Source of the DNA: CAXMPK01 sp964195405
Lineage (GTDB): Bacteria; Actinomycetota; Acidimicrobiia; Spongiisociales; ZC4RG35
Length of the DNA stretch: 64,000 nt
Assembly (NCBI GenBank): GCA_964195405.1
Contig: CAXMPK010000029.1
Location: forward strand, 44,374 to 108,373
Reading direction: 5' to 3'
The notes under the pieces were generated by a model. That model saw only the letters and a list, made by a program, of their open reading frames with translations. It made no database searches and was not told the DNA's origin. Positions 51,572-60,656 of the stretch are shown here, one piece after another (positions within the stretch are counted from its first letter, which is position 1; each line of letters begins with the position of its first letter). The position numbers and the translations under genes were made by a program.

Positions 51572-52794
51572 AGGTCCTTCTGATCGGAAGTGGCGGGCGG
51601 GAGCACGCCATGGGGTGGAAACTGGCCCAGTCCTCTCGCGTCAAAGAACTGATCTCACTCCCCGGCAACCCAGGCCTCGCTGAACTGGGACCAACGGTCG
51701 AGGGCATTGGGGTCAATGACGTGGGAGCCATCGCGGCGATGGCACGAGTGCACGGTGTCGACCTGGTGGTGGTCGGACCTGAAGCACCACTGGCCGCCGG
51801 CGTCGTCGATGCGGTTTCAGCACTTGGAATTCCGGTATTTGGGCCAACACGATCAGCGGCTCGGCTTGAGTCCTCCAAGACCTACGCCAAGGAGGTGATG
51901 GGTCGCGCTGGTGTACCGACTGCTATGTCGTGGGCCTTTACAAAGCCAGGCCCGGCCAAGATGCAGATCGACCAGCTTGATGGACCCTTTGTCGTCAAGG
52001 CCGATGGGCTGGCCGCAGGCAAAGGCGTGCTGGTCACCGACGACCGTGAGCAAGCGATGGTTTGGGTCGACTATTGCTTCGAGGGAGCGTTCGGGGAGGC
52101 GGGGTCTCGGGTGTTGATCGAGGAGTTTCTCGAGGGTCCAGAGGTGAGTGTTTTTGCGGTCTGCACAGAAAAGGGCGCTGTTCCGCTGGAGCCCGCTCGT
52201 GACTACAAGCGTCTGCTCGATGGTGATGATGGCCCAAACACCGGTGGGATGGGATCGTATTCGCCAGTGGATGACCTTCCGGGCGGGCTGGTCGATTCCG
52301 TGATGAGCGATGTTGTTGATCCCACTCTCAGGCAGATGGAATCGGAAGGGAACCCTTTCACCGGGTTTCTGTATGTCGGGTTGGTTCTGACGCCGGACGG
52401 ACCCAAGGTCCTCGAGTTCAATGTCCGCCTCGGCGATCCAGAGACACAAGCTGTTCTGCCCCGAATGGAGTCCGACTTCGTTGATGTACTCGAAGGAGCA
52501 TCACCGGAGTGGTCGGACATGACGATTGTGAACGTCGTGCTGGCGGCAAAGGGCTACCCACAGTCGCCGGAGAAGGGAGCAGTGATCAAGGGGCTCAGCA
52601 ACATTCCTGACGACGTGATCGTGTTTCACGCCGGGACGGTCCGTGAGGGCAAAGAGCTCCTGGTGAACGGGGGAAGGGTGCTCAATCTCGTGGGAACAGG
52701 TTCCACCATCGACGAAGCGGAGGACCGGGCCTACTCAGCTGCGGAAATCGTTCGATGGCCGGGACTCCAGTTCAGAACCGACATCGCGCGTTGA
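51568..52794 (+). CDS. purD: Phosphoribosylamine-glycine ligase (GAR synthetase)
   Basis: PurD links phosphoribosylamine and glycine, step two of purine synthesis. The ATP-grasp protein of 408 residues begins VLLIGSGGREHAMGWKL and has VVVGPEAPLAAGVVDA, VVKADGLAAGKGVLV, PNTGGMGSYSPVD and the metal-binding EFNVRLGDPETQ. The ATG at 51568 overlaps the purA stop; the frame runs further upstream only inside purA. Confidence 0.96.
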   Translation: MKVLLIGSGGREHAMGWKLAQSSRVKELISLPGNPGLAELGPTVEGIGVNDVGAIAAMARVHGVDLVVVGPEAPLAAGVVDAVSALGIPVFGPTRSAARLESSKTYAKEVMGRAGVPTAMSWAFTKPGPAKMQIDQLDGPFVVKADGLAAGKGVLVTDDREQAMVWVDYCFEGAFGEAGSRVLIEEFLEGPEVSVFAVCTEKGAVPLEPARDYKRLLDGDDGPNTGGMGSYSPVDDLPGGLVDSVMSDVVDPTLRQMESEGNPFTGFLYVGLVLTPDGPKVLEFNVRLGDPETQAVLPRMESDFVDVLEGASPEWSDMTIVNVVLAAKGYPQSPEKGAVIKGLSNIPDDVIVFHAGTVREGKELLVNGGRVLNLVGTGSTIDEAEDRAYSAAEIVRWPGLQFRTDIAR

Positions 52795-53002
52795 TCGGCC
52801 AACGTCGAGCTCTTCGACGAGGGACGGAGCAATGGTCTCGGGCCACGAAACAACAATTACTTCTGCTTGTGTCCCTGGGGGCTGGTTCCACCTTGGCCCC
52901 ACCGTGCGAGATCACGCTCTAGAGAAGGTTTGGTCCCGCTGAACATCGACTCTATGTGCGCTCTATTCGAGCGAGATTCTCAATCAACTACCGTCCCGCC
53001 CA
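52795..53002. other. purD-purE spacer without visible gene
   Basis: These 208 bp contain only weak frames in non-family sequence. No ribosome-binding site stands before purE, so a leaderless or internal purE promoter may lie here. No tRNA-like fold was seen. Confidence 0.5.
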
Positions 53003-53467
53003 ATGGGTCACAAAGTCGCAATAGTCATGGGCTCCGGTTCGGATCGGCCGGTCATGTTGAAAGCCGGCATGATGCTGGAAGAGTTCGGGATCGAACACGA
53101 AGTCCGGGTCCTTTCGGCACACAAGACCCCGGACGAGGCGATCGAATTCGCGTCCACCGCTGCAGATCAGGGTTTCGAGGTGATCATCGCCGGAGCCGGA
53201 AAAGCCGCTCACTTGGCCGGGGTAATGGCAGCCAAATCGTTGCTCCCAGTGATAGGTGTGCCGATCAGTGCTTCCCTCGATGGGATGGATGCCCTCCTCG
53301 CCACGGTTCAGATGCCGACCGGAGTCCCGGTGGCAACCGTCGCCATCGACGGGTCTACCAATGCTGCCCTGCTTGCGGTGGCGATGTTGGCGATCGACGA
53401 TGAGGACCTAGCCAAAGCTCTCGCCGAGTATCGCAAAGACCTCGCTGCCAAGACTTTGGCTGGGTAA
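53003..53467 (+). CDS. purE: N5-carboxyaminoimidazole ribonucleotide mutase
   Basis: PurE moves the carboxyl group of N5-CAIR to give CAIR. The 154-residue protein has VAIVMGSGSDRPVMLKAG, EVRVLSAHKTPD with the catalytic His, IAGAGKAAHLAGVMA and GVPISASLDGMDALL. These match class I PurE. PurK, its usual partner that makes N5-CAIR, is not in the window. Confidence 0.96.
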   Translation: MGHKVAIVMGSGSDRPVMLKAGMMLEEFGIEHEVRVLSAHKTPDEAIEFASTAADQGFEVIIAGAGKAAHLAGVMAAKSLLPVIGVPISASLDGMDALLATVQMPTGVPVATVAIDGSTNAALLAVAMLAIDDEDLAKALAEYRKDLAAKTLAG

Positions 53468-53499
53468 TCCGACCGGTTGGGCGATACCATCGGTCCCAC

Positions 53500-54684
53500 A
53501 TGAGTGACGTTTCATTCGACAAGCCCGACCCGCACGATTTTCTCGCAATCGACTCTCTCCTCTCGGAAGAAGAGATACTGCTTCGTGACACCGTTCGCTC
53601 CTATGTCGACAACGAGATCAACCCGCACGTCGGCGACTGGTGGGAAGCCGGAACAATTCCGCACGAGCAATTGGCCCGCGACTTTGGCGAGTTGGGCATG
53701 CTCGGAATGCACCTCGAGGGGTACGGCTGTGCCGGCACATCAGCAACGGCATACGGGTTGGCTTCGATCGAGTTAGAGGCGGGAGATTCGGGGATTCGCT
53801 CTTTCGTATCAGTGCAGGGTTCCCTCGCGATGTTTCCCATCTGGAAGTTCGGCTCCGAGGAGCAGAAGCAGACCTGGCTCCCCCAGATGGCCAAAGGCGA
53901 AGCCATCGGCTGTTTCGGCCTGACTGAAGCCGACTCCGGCTCGGATCCGGCATCGATGCGTACCAACGCCAAGCGGGACGGCTCCGACTGGATCATCAAC
54001 GGTTCGAAGATGTGGATTACAAACGGGTCGATCGCGGATGTGGCGATCGTCTGGGCACAAACCGATGGGGGCATCCGTGGGTTCATCATTCCTACCGACA
54101 GTCCTGGGTTCTCAGCACCCGACATCAAGAAAAAGGCGTCACTTCGTGCTTCGGTGACCTCGGAATTGCTTTTCGACAACGTCAGGCTGCCCGACGACTT
54201 CGTTTTGCCAGGTGTGGCGTCGATGCGCGGCCCATTGTCATGTCTCAACGAAGCGCGGTTTGGCATCACCTTCGGTGCGATGGGGGCAGCAAGGTCTTGT
54301 TATGAGACCGCCCTCGCTTACAGCAAGGAACGGATCCAGTTTGATCAGCCCATCGCCTCCTTCCAACTGACCCAGCGCAAGCTGGTCGAGATGATGGTCA
54401 CCGTGCAGCGGGGCACCCTGCTGGCCCTGCATCTGGGTCGAATGCGAGACGACAGCAGACTCGTCCCCGAGCAGATCTCATTCGGGAAGTTCGACAACGT
54501 CCGCAACGCCCTGGACGTGGCCCGCACCGCCCGCTCGATACTCGGCGCCAACGGGATCACACTCGAGTATCCAGTGTTCCGTCACATGGCCAACCTGGAG
54601 ACGGTGTTCACCTATGAGGGGACCAACGAGATCCACACCTTAATGATGGGTCAGGCGATCACCGGGCTAAATGCCTTCTCTTAG
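53500..54684 (+). CDS. Acyl-CoA dehydrogenase, glutaryl-CoA dehydrogenase-like
   Basis: A 394-residue FAD enzyme. RSFVSVQGSLAMFPIWKFGS and CFGLTEADSGSDPASM match the glutaryl-CoA dehydrogenase branch. The catalytic Glu is in FTYEGTNEIHTLMMGQAITG; the end differs from the classical TYEGTHDIHALILGRAITG only slightly. It probably oxidises glutaryl-CoA (lysine and tryptophan breakdown) or a close acyl-CoA. It stands 32 bp after purE and ends in repeat family B. Its placement in the purine block is unexplained. Confidence 0.85.
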   Translation: MSDVSFDKPDPHDFLAIDSLLSEEEILLRDTVRSYVDNEINPHVGDWWEAGTIPHEQLARDFGELGMLGMHLEGYGCAGTSATAYGLASIELEAGDSGIRSFVSVQGSLAMFPIWKFGSEEQKQTWLPQMAKGEAIGCFGLTEADSGSDPASMRTNAKRDGSDWIINGSKMWITNGSIADVAIVWAQTDGGIRGFIIPTDSPGFSAPDIKKKASLRASVTSELLFDNVRLPDDFVLPGVASMRGPLSCLNEARFGITFGAMGAARSCYETALAYSKERIQFDQPIASFQLTQRKLVEMMVTVQRGTLLALHLGRMRDDSRLVPEQISFGKFDNVRNALDVARTARSILGANGITLEYPVFRHMANLETVFTYEGTNEIHTLMMGQAITGLNAFS

Positions 54685-54737
54685 CCTTTCTGTGAAGATT
54701 TTCCCGCGCTGTACCCCCAATAATCTTCACAGAAAGG
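54685..54737. repeat. Palindromic repeat family B, copy 2 (47-nt core at 54688-54734)
   Basis: CCTTTCTGTGAAGATT (54685-54700) and AATCTTCACAGAAAGG (54722-54737) form a perfect 16-bp stem with a 21-nt loop. The core matches copy 1 at 42699-42745. It directly follows the acyl-CoA dehydrogenase stop and contains the stop codon of the convergent glycosylase gene, so here it may act as a two-way terminator. Confidence 0.92.
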
Positions 54738-55899
54738 TGGAAAGGTTGCCGTTGGGGACAATTTCGATGTCGGACATGGCTAGCCAGGCTGCGACTTGTT
54801 CCAGTTCCCGACGGAGGGCCCTGCCGACTGCGATTCTGTCGACATCGGGCTCGGCAAAAGCACCTTTGACACGGAGAACCCCCTCCTGACGATCCGTCTT
54901 GAGATCCACCCTGCCCACCAGGTCACCGTCCAGCAGAAACGGCAACACGTAATAGCCGTAAACCCGTTGTGGCTCGGGCACACAGATCTCGATCCGATAG
55001 TGGAAGTCCCATAAACGCTGGATACGGGGCCGATACCAGATCAGGTTGTCGAAAGGCGACAGCAGTGCCGTGCCTCGGGCGGTTCGTGGCAAAACGGCTT
55101 CTGGATGCAGAAACCCAGGTTTTCCCCAGCCTTCCACAGTCACCTCCACCAACTCACCCTTTTCAGCCATTCGGTCAACCAGCGGACGGGCATCGGGCAT
55201 TCTGATCCGGTAGTAGTCACCAAGATCGTCGGCGGTGGCGACGCCCATCGCCCGGGCTGCCAGCTCGAGCAGAGTCGTTTGGGCCTCCTCACGTCCGACG
55301 TCCGGTGCATTTAGATGCTCACCGGGAATCACTCTGTCGGGAAGGTCGTACATCCGGGTGAAGTTGGGCCGGTCAGCACAAGTGATCCGTCCCTCCATAA
55401 AGAGAATCTCCAGGGCGAGCTTGCCCGTGTTCCAATTCCACATTGTCTGACCCATCCGCTCCCCGGCATCATCCAGTTCCTTGGTTTGGATCGGGCCACG
55501 TTCCCGAACCTGGTCGAGAACATCCTCGATGTAGCCGGGCTCCTTTTCTTGGAGCCTCGTCATCGCGTTCCAACCAGCACCGCGCTCCATCTGCCACCGA
55601 AACAACCGGTGTTGGTGCGAAGGTATGAGCGAGGCCTCGTGCCCCCAATACTCGAACATCTCCCCTGAGCGCCAGAGCCATTTGTCCAGCCCATCGCGGT
55701 CGTATCGGCCGAGACGAGAAAAGAAGGGCATGAAATGGGCCCTGCTGAAAACGTTGACCGAGTCGAGCTGTATCAGTCGAACATGATCGACCACTTTGCG
55801 ATAGTGACGGGTGTCAACACGCCCGGTGGCACGACCGCCGCTGAAGCCTTGTGCGTTTAAGGCAAATCGGCGTGCCTGGCCGATCGTGATCCGTCGCAT
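54727..55899 (-). CDS. YcaQ/AlkX-type winged-helix DNA glycosylase
   Basis: The family has winged-helix domains and repairs alkylated DNA and interstrand crosslinks. The 390-residue protein has VRLIQLDSVNVFSRAHFMPFFSRLG, in which Q-L-D is the QxD catalytic motif of the YcaQ/AlkX branch. EYWGHEASLIP and LLSPFDNLIWYRPR are also typical. The start ATG 55899 is 67 bp from divergent purB. The last four codons and stop are encoded by palindromic repeat B. Confidence 0.86.
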   Translation of the reverse strand: MRRITIGQARRFALNAQGFSGGRATGRVDTRHYRKVVDHVRLIQLDSVNVFSRAHFMPFFSRLGRYDRDGLDKWLWRSGEMFEYWGHEASLIPSHQHRLFRWQMERGAGWNAMTRLQEKEPGYIEDVLDQVRERGPIQTKELDDAGERMGQTMWNWNTGKLALEILFMEGRITCADRPNFTRMYDLPDRVIPGEHLNAPDVGREEAQTTLLELAARAMGVATADDLGDYYRIRMPDARPLVDRMAEKGELVEVTVEGWGKPGFLHPEAVLPRTARGTALLSPFDNLIWYRPRIQRLWDFHYRIEICVPEPQRVYGYYVLPFLLDGDLVGRVDLKTDRQEGVLRVKGAFAEPDVDRIAVGRALRRELEQVAAWLAMSDIEIVPNGNLSTFL

Positions 55900-55966
55900 G
55901 AAATGGCGACGCTAACCGGCGTGGCATCGAAAGCGGAACACGAGATGGCGTGGCATCATCAGACCC

Positions 55967-57268
55967 GTGATAGACCGCTACACGTTGCCGGAGATGGGCC
56001 TCATCTGGTCAGACCAGCACAAGTTCGATGCTTGGAAAGAAGTCGAAGTAGCTGCTCTCGAGTCCTTCGAGAAACTCGGCATGGTCCCGGCCGGGATCGC
56101 CGAAGCCACGGCCGCGGCCACCAATCCGACACCAGCCGAGGTGGCCGAACGCGAAGCAGTCACCAACCATGATTTGGCAGCGTTCGTCGACGTCCTCGGG
56201 CAGAAGGCCGGTGAGAAGGCAGCCGGCTGGATTCACTACGGGCTCACCTCATCGGATGTGGTCGACACGGCAGGAGGGCTTCTACTCAGGGACTCGGCAG
56301 ACCTCCTCTACGACTCTTTGACACACCTGTTCAACATAGTGATACGACGTGCCGAAGAGCATCACAACACCTACATGATCGGTCGTACTCACGGCATCTG
56401 GGCCGAGCCCACCACTTTCGGACTCAAGCTTGCCAGCTGGGCTTTTGAGCTTGAAAGAGACCGTGAGCGTCTCGCTTCAGCCCGGGTTGCCGTGTCGGTG
56501 GGGAAGCTTTCGGGAGCAGTCGGCACCTATGCCCATGTGCCGGCTGAGATCGAAGCGGAGGTGTGTGAGTCGCTCGGTCTCGGCATCGAGCCGGCATCGA
56601 CCCAGGTCACGGCCCGTGACCGGCATGCTCAATACCTGACGACATTGGCGCTGATCGGGGCGTCGATCGAACGGATGGCCACCGAGATCAGACACCTGCA
56701 GCGATCCGAAGTTGGTGAAGCACGCGAGGCATTTGGACCAGGACAGAAGGGCTCGTCGGCGATGCCACACAAGCGCAACCCGATCCTCTCAGAGCGGATG
56801 ACGGGAATGGCCCGGCTACTCAGGGGGTACTCACAGGTCGGTTTGGAGAATGTCGCTCTCTGGCACGAACGGGACATCTCCCACTCCTCGGCGGAACGGG
56901 TGGTCCTCGCCGACTCGTCGATCGCCCTCCACTACATGCTGGTGAAATTCGCCGGTTTGGTCGAACATCTAATTGTCGATTCAGACCGGATGAAGGCAAA
57001 CCTCGACTCCACCCACGGACTCGTCTTCAGCCAAGCCGTGCTGCTGGCACTGATTGAAGAGGGGATGACCCGGGACGAGGCCTACCGCGTGGTGCAACGC
57101 AACGGGATGGCCGCATGGAACGGTGAAGGCCATCTGAAGGACCTACTTGCGGCTGATCCCGAAGTGACCCTGAGCGAGACGAAACTGGATGGCTGCTTCG
57201 ACCTGGAGCGAATCAAGCAAACTGCCCGCCCGGTCTTTGCACGCCTTGAGAACCTGACTCAGGCCTGA
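55967..57268 (+). CDS. purB: Adenylosuccinate lyase
   Basis: PurB removes fumarate from SAICAR and from adenylosuccinate. The 433-residue protein has WIHYGLTSSDVVDTA, the catalytic His region RTHGIWAEPTTFG, and the signature GSSAMPHKRNPILSERMTG. The GTG start at 55967 lies just before YTLPEMGLIWSD, the normal N-terminus of the short PurB class. It ends five bases from the convergent LCP gene. Confidence 0.96.
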   Translation: MIDRYTLPEMGLIWSDQHKFDAWKEVEVAALESFEKLGMVPAGIAEATAAATNPTPAEVAEREAVTNHDLAAFVDVLGQKAGEKAAGWIHYGLTSSDVVDTAGGLLLRDSADLLYDSLTHLFNIVIRRAEEHHNTYMIGRTHGIWAEPTTFGLKLASWAFELERDRERLASARVAVSVGKLSGAVGTYAHVPAEIEAEVCESLGLGIEPASTQVTARDRHAQYLTTLALIGASIERMATEIRHLQRSEVGEAREAFGPGQKGSSAMPHKRNPILSERMTGMARLLRGYSQVGLENVALWHERDISHSSAERVVLADSSIALHYMLVKFAGLVEHLIVDSDRMKANLDSTHGLVFSQAVLLALIEEGMTRDEAYRVVQRNGMAAWNGEGHLKDLLAADPEVTLSETKLDGCFDLERIKQTARPVFARLENLTQA

Positions 57269-57273
57269 CACTG

Positions 57274-58389
57274 TTACGGAAGGGTGTAGACCGTCGCTAG
57301 TTGCTCGTCGAATGACGAGGTCGGGATGAGGACAGCCTTTCCGCCGGAAGTGCGAAAACCATCTGCTTCGATAGTGAAACGGCTCACCGAGTCTTTGGAG
57401 ATGCCCCGGTACTTCCAACCGGTCGAAATCGCCTGACTAAGCGACCAGCCCGAATCGAGTCGAACCGAATTGGCAACGTATCTCAAGGCTTCCGTGAGAG
57501 CGGCCGGTGACGACACTCGAGCAGCCGACCCGGCCAATTGAAACAGCACATCCTGCTGGCGTTTCTGACGTGCGAAGTCCGATCCCGCTACTTGGACCCA
57601 CTCTCCGCCTTTCAATTGCTCGGTGTGACGAGACCGCACCCAGGCGAGGGCCTGTTCGCCGTTGAGCCGTTGGCAGCCGGCTGGGATGTCGAGGTGAGCT
57701 TTGGCGTCGCGAGTCGGATAGTTGACACAGACCGAAATGCCACCCATGACGTTCACCAGCCCAGAAAACCCGGTGAAACTGATCTTGGCGAGATGATCGA
57801 TGGGAATCCCTGTGTAGTCCTCCACCATCAATGCCAGCAGTTCGGCCCCAGAAGCAGACCCCTTGCAACCACCCAAACCCACGTTCAACCGGCTGAAAGC
57901 TCCTTTGCAGATGTTCCACACCCACAGATCACGGGGCAGGCTGACCATGATCGGTGCGCTGGCTTCGGTTCCGCCTTCGGTTGGCTGCAATCCGAGGATG
58001 ATGGAATCAGCCAGGAACCCGGAAGCGTCGGTCCCAACGAGTAGATAGGCGTCGAAAACCTCATCGTCGATTGGATCGCTGAACGATGTGGGATGAACCG
58101 TCCTTGGGTCGATCGCAGAACCCAGACGCTCTTTGACCAACTCGAGGGGGTCTTCGTTGACGTCGAATTTGGGCTCGTCATACTCCAGATCGACTGCTGG
58201 GGCTTGAGCCGGCGGGGCGGCCTCTATGGCGACGCGTGCCGCCTCGGGGTGGAACTCCTCGGTCGCGACAACAGCGAAGGCCGTATTCACTTGATATGCG
58301 TAGAACGAGAACAACCCAAGTAGTACCCCCACAACCAGAATTGTCCCAGCCTTCCACGGGTGAAACACCACGTACTTGATCAAGGCCAA
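57274..58389 (-). CDS. LytR-CpsA-Psr (LCP) family protein
   Basis: LCP proteins attach glycopolymers to peptidoglycan outside the membrane. The 371-residue protein has one N-terminal membrane helix (about 15-37) and an LCP domain from about 125: LLVGTDASGFLADSIIL, PIMVSLPRDLWVWN, the ISFTGFSGLVNVMGGISVCV core and ALAWVRSRHTEQLKGG with conserved arginines. Start is TTG at 58389; a later GTG is possible. It is flanked by purB and a thioesterase. Confidence 0.88.
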   Translation of the reverse strand: MALIKYVVFHPWKAGTILVVGVLLGLFSFYAYQVNTAFAVVATEEFHPEAARVAIEAAPPAQAPAVDLEYDEPKFDVNEDPLELVKERLGSAIDPRTVHPTSFSDPIDDEVFDAYLLVGTDASGFLADSIILGLQPTEGGTEASAPIMVSLPRDLWVWNICKGAFSRLNVGLGGCKGSASGAELLALMVEDYTGIPIDHLAKISFTGFSGLVNVMGGISVCVNYPTRDAKAHLDIPAGCQRLNGEQALAWVRSRHTEQLKGGEWVQVAGSDFARQKRQQDVLFQLAGSAARVSSPAALTEALRYVANSVRLDSGWSLSQAISTGWKYRGISKDSVSRFTIEADGFRTSGGKAVLIPTSSFDEQLATVYTLP

Positions 58390-58418
58390 AGCGGGATCAG
58401 GCTAGAACCCGAAGGGTC

Positions 58419-58820
58419 CTAGGCCGTGGCGATATAAACAGTGCCGGTGAACGCGGCAACTGTTAGCCCGTCTCCCCTCGACACGTCGACCCGATAGGTG
58501 GCCAGCCTTTTCGAAGCCGAAACCTCGACGATGCGTGCGGTGAGGCGATCGCCGGGACGACTGGGTGCTGTCAAAGCGATGTGAGCGTCCACAGCCATCG
58601 CGGTCTCGAACTGGGTGTTCGACGCCAGGGAAAGGGCGCAATCCGCCAACGAAAACACCATGCCTCCATGCCCGATACCGAGGAAGTTGGCGTGTTCCTC
58701 GGTCACGTCCAAAGCAACCACAATCTCATCGGGTTCGACCTGGACGATCTCCACGCCCAATGAGCCGGCATAGCGGTCACCAGCCAGCAACTCGGCGACA
58801 CGGTCGGCATCGAAAGACAT
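58419..58820 (-). CDS. PaaI-type hotdog thioesterase
   Basis: A 133-residue hotdog protein. HANFLGIGHGGMVFSLADCALSLAS holds the conserved His-Gly-Gly and the catalytic Asp of PaaI thioesterases, and RPGDRLTARIVEVSASKRLATYRVDV is the matching second half. It hydrolyses acyl-CoA thioesters, possibly phenylacetyl-CoA derivatives. ATG 58820 begins at MSFDADRVAELLAGD; the longer frame to 58991 lies over purC's start on the other strand. It is divergent from purC. Confidence 0.85.
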   Translation of the reverse strand: MSFDADRVAELLAGDRYAGSLGVEIVQVEPDEIVVALDVTEEHANFLGIGHGGMVFSLADCALSLASNTQFETAMAVDAHIALTAPSRPGDRLTARIVEVSASKRLATYRVDVSRGDGLTVAAFTGTVYIATA

Positions 58821-58891
58821 GACGGGGGAGGCTAACTGGGAAATATGAGCAAGAACCGTCACCGGTGTCACCGGCACTAATCTGCCCGCTC

Positions 58892-59776
58892 GTGCCGACA
58901 CTGCCTCATATTGCCTCAGGAAAAGTCCGAGAGATCTACGAGATCGACTCCGACACCCTTCTGTTTGTGGCCACCGACCGCATCTCCGCATACGACGTGA
59001 TCCTCAACCAGACCATCCCCGACAAAGGGCGCGTTCTCACCGGTCTCAGCCTTCATTTCTTTGACCTTCTCCAGACTCCCCACCATTTCATTGGCACCGA
59101 TCTCTCCGAGATAGAGGGGGTCTCGGAGGCGGAGTTGATCGACCTCCAGGGCCGCTCGATGGTGGTTCGGCGTGCCGATGTCGTACCCGTAGAGTGTGTT
59201 GTGCGAGGGTATCTCTACGGATCCTCCTGGCGCGAATACCGCGATGGTGGCGGTCCCACTACCGAGCATTTGCCCGAGGGGCTGCAACTCGCCGACAGGC
59301 TGGCGGAGCCGATCTTCACACCGGCGACCAAGGCAACATCGGGTCATGACGAGAACATCACCGAGGCTCAAACCCGCGAGATTTTGGGCGACGATCTCTA
59401 CGAAGAGCTCCGCCGTCGCTCAATCGACATCTACCAACGAGCGAGGCAGTACGCAGCCGATCGCGGTGTCATCCTCGCCGACACCAAATTCGAATTCGGA
59501 TTCGCCGACAACAAACTGTTGCTCATCGATGAGGTGCTCACCCCGGACTCGTCCCGCTATTGGCCAGCCGACCAATGGGTGCCGGGCCATGAGGTGCCAT
59601 CGTTAGACAAGCAGTATGTCCGCGAGTGGCTGGAGACTCAATCCTGGGATAAGAACCCCCCTCCCCCTGATCTTCCGGCTGAGATTGTCGAAGGAAGCCG
59701 GGCTCGCTACGTCGAGGCCTTTGAACGCATCACAGGCGCGAGCTTTGCCGACTACCTCACAGGTGACACCACTTGA
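58892..59776 (+). CDS. purC: SAICAR synthetase
   Basis: PurC adds aspartate to CAIR. The protein has ASGKVREIYEIDSDTLLFVATDRISAYD, VVRGYLYGSSWREY, TPATKATSGHDENIT and KFEFGFADNKLLLIDEVLTPDSSRYW, the full SAICAR synthetase set. GTG 58892 begins right at the conserved N-terminus (PTLPHIASGK) and gives about 294 residues. A GTG at 58865 is in frame but adds nothing conserved. Its stop overlaps purS in TTGA. Confidence 0.94.
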   Translation: MPTLPHIASGKVREIYEIDSDTLLFVATDRISAYDVILNQTIPDKGRVLTGLSLHFFDLLQTPHHFIGTDLSEIEGVSEAELIDLQGRSMVVRRADVVPVECVVRGYLYGSSWREYRDGGGPTTEHLPEGLQLADRLAEPIFTPATKATSGHDENITEAQTREILGDDLYEELRRRSIDIYQRARQYAADRGVILADTKFEFGFADNKLLLIDEVLTPDSSRYWPADQWVPGHEVPSLDKQYVREWLETQSWDKNPPPPDLPAEIVEGSRARYVEAFERITGASFADYLTGDTT

Positions 59777-60015
59777 AGGTGACGATCACAGTCGACCGGC
59801 GACCGGAGATCGCTGATCCGGAGGGCACAACGGTCAAACGGGCCCTTCACGATTTGGGTTTCACCGAGATCGAGTCGGTCCGAATGGACCGGGTAATCCA
59901 CCTCGAGGTTGATGGGGATGACGACGAAGAGGTCGAGACCAGGGTCGAAGAAATGTGCAAACAACTACTCGCCAACCCGGTGCTCGAGGACTTCAAGGTT
60001 CAGATCCACAGATGA
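59773..60015 (+). CDS. purS: Phosphoribosylformylglycinamidine synthase subunit PurS
   Basis: PurS is the small bridging subunit of the three-part FGAM synthase. The 80-residue protein begins KVTITVDRRPEIADPEGTTVKRALHDLGF, the family pattern, and has NPVLEDFKVQI at the end. It starts with TTG (TTGA overlap with purC) and ends in ATGA with purQ, so PurC, PurS, PurQ and PurL are all translationally coupled. Confidence 0.95.
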   Translation: MKVTITVDRRPEIADPEGTTVKRALHDLGFTEIESVRMDRVIHLEVDGDDDEEVETRVEEMCKQLLANPVLEDFKVQIHR

Positions 60016-60656
60016 AGACGGCCGTCATTGTCTTTCCCGGTGTCAACTGTGAACACGATGTCGTCCACGCCATCGAAGCGCTCGGTGGCGAAGCGGACCT
60101 CGTCTGGCATCGGGAGACAGACCTTTCCGATTTCGATGGGGTGATACTCCCCGGTGGTTTCGCCCACGGTGACGCGCTCCGGACTGGGGCCATTGCCCGA
60201 TTCGCCCCCGCCATGGACGAAGTGATCCGACTCGCTGGCGAAAGTCGACCGATCCTGGGAATCTGCAACGGCTGGCAAATGCTCTGCGAGTCACGGCTTC
60301 TGCCCGGGGCCCATATCGCAAACCGAGACATGTCGTTCATTTGTAAATTCGTCGACGTCGAAGTGATGGATACCAACAGCGTGCTCACCCGCTCAGCCGA
60401 AGTCGGTCAACGGCTCCGAATCCCGTTGAACTCCTACCAAGGCAACTGGGTCGACCCGACCCACAGTGGTCGCATCGTCCTTCGCTATATCAACGATCCC
60501 AACGGCTCCCAAAGACAGGCTGCGGCTGTCACCAATGCGGAGGGCAACGTGGTCGGTGTGATGCCACATCCTGAGCGGGGGACGGACGAGCTTCTCGGGT
60601 CGATCGACGGGAACATCCTTCTCGAGAGTTTCCTCCACTCCCTCGTCCCAGCATGA
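60012..60656 (+). CDS. purQ: Phosphoribosylformylglycinamidine synthase subunit PurQ
   Basis: PurQ is the glutaminase subunit that supplies ammonia to PurL. The 214-residue class I glutamine amidotransferase has IVFPGVNCEHDVVHAI, LPGGFAHGDALRTGAIA and the nucleophile motif ILGICNGWQML, with His and Glu in GVMPHPERGTD. The ATG at 60012 overlaps the purS stop; the earlier frame is inside purS. Confidence 0.96.
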   Translation: MKTAVIVFPGVNCEHDVVHAIEALGGEADLVWHRETDLSDFDGVILPGGFAHGDALRTGAIARFAPAMDEVIRLAGESRPILGICNGWQMLCESRLLPGAHIANRDMSFICKFVDVEVMDTNSVLTRSAEVGQRLRIPLNSYQGNWVDPTHSGRIVLRYINDPNGSQRQAAAVTNAEGNVVGVMPHPERGTDELLGSIDGNILLESFLHSLVPA

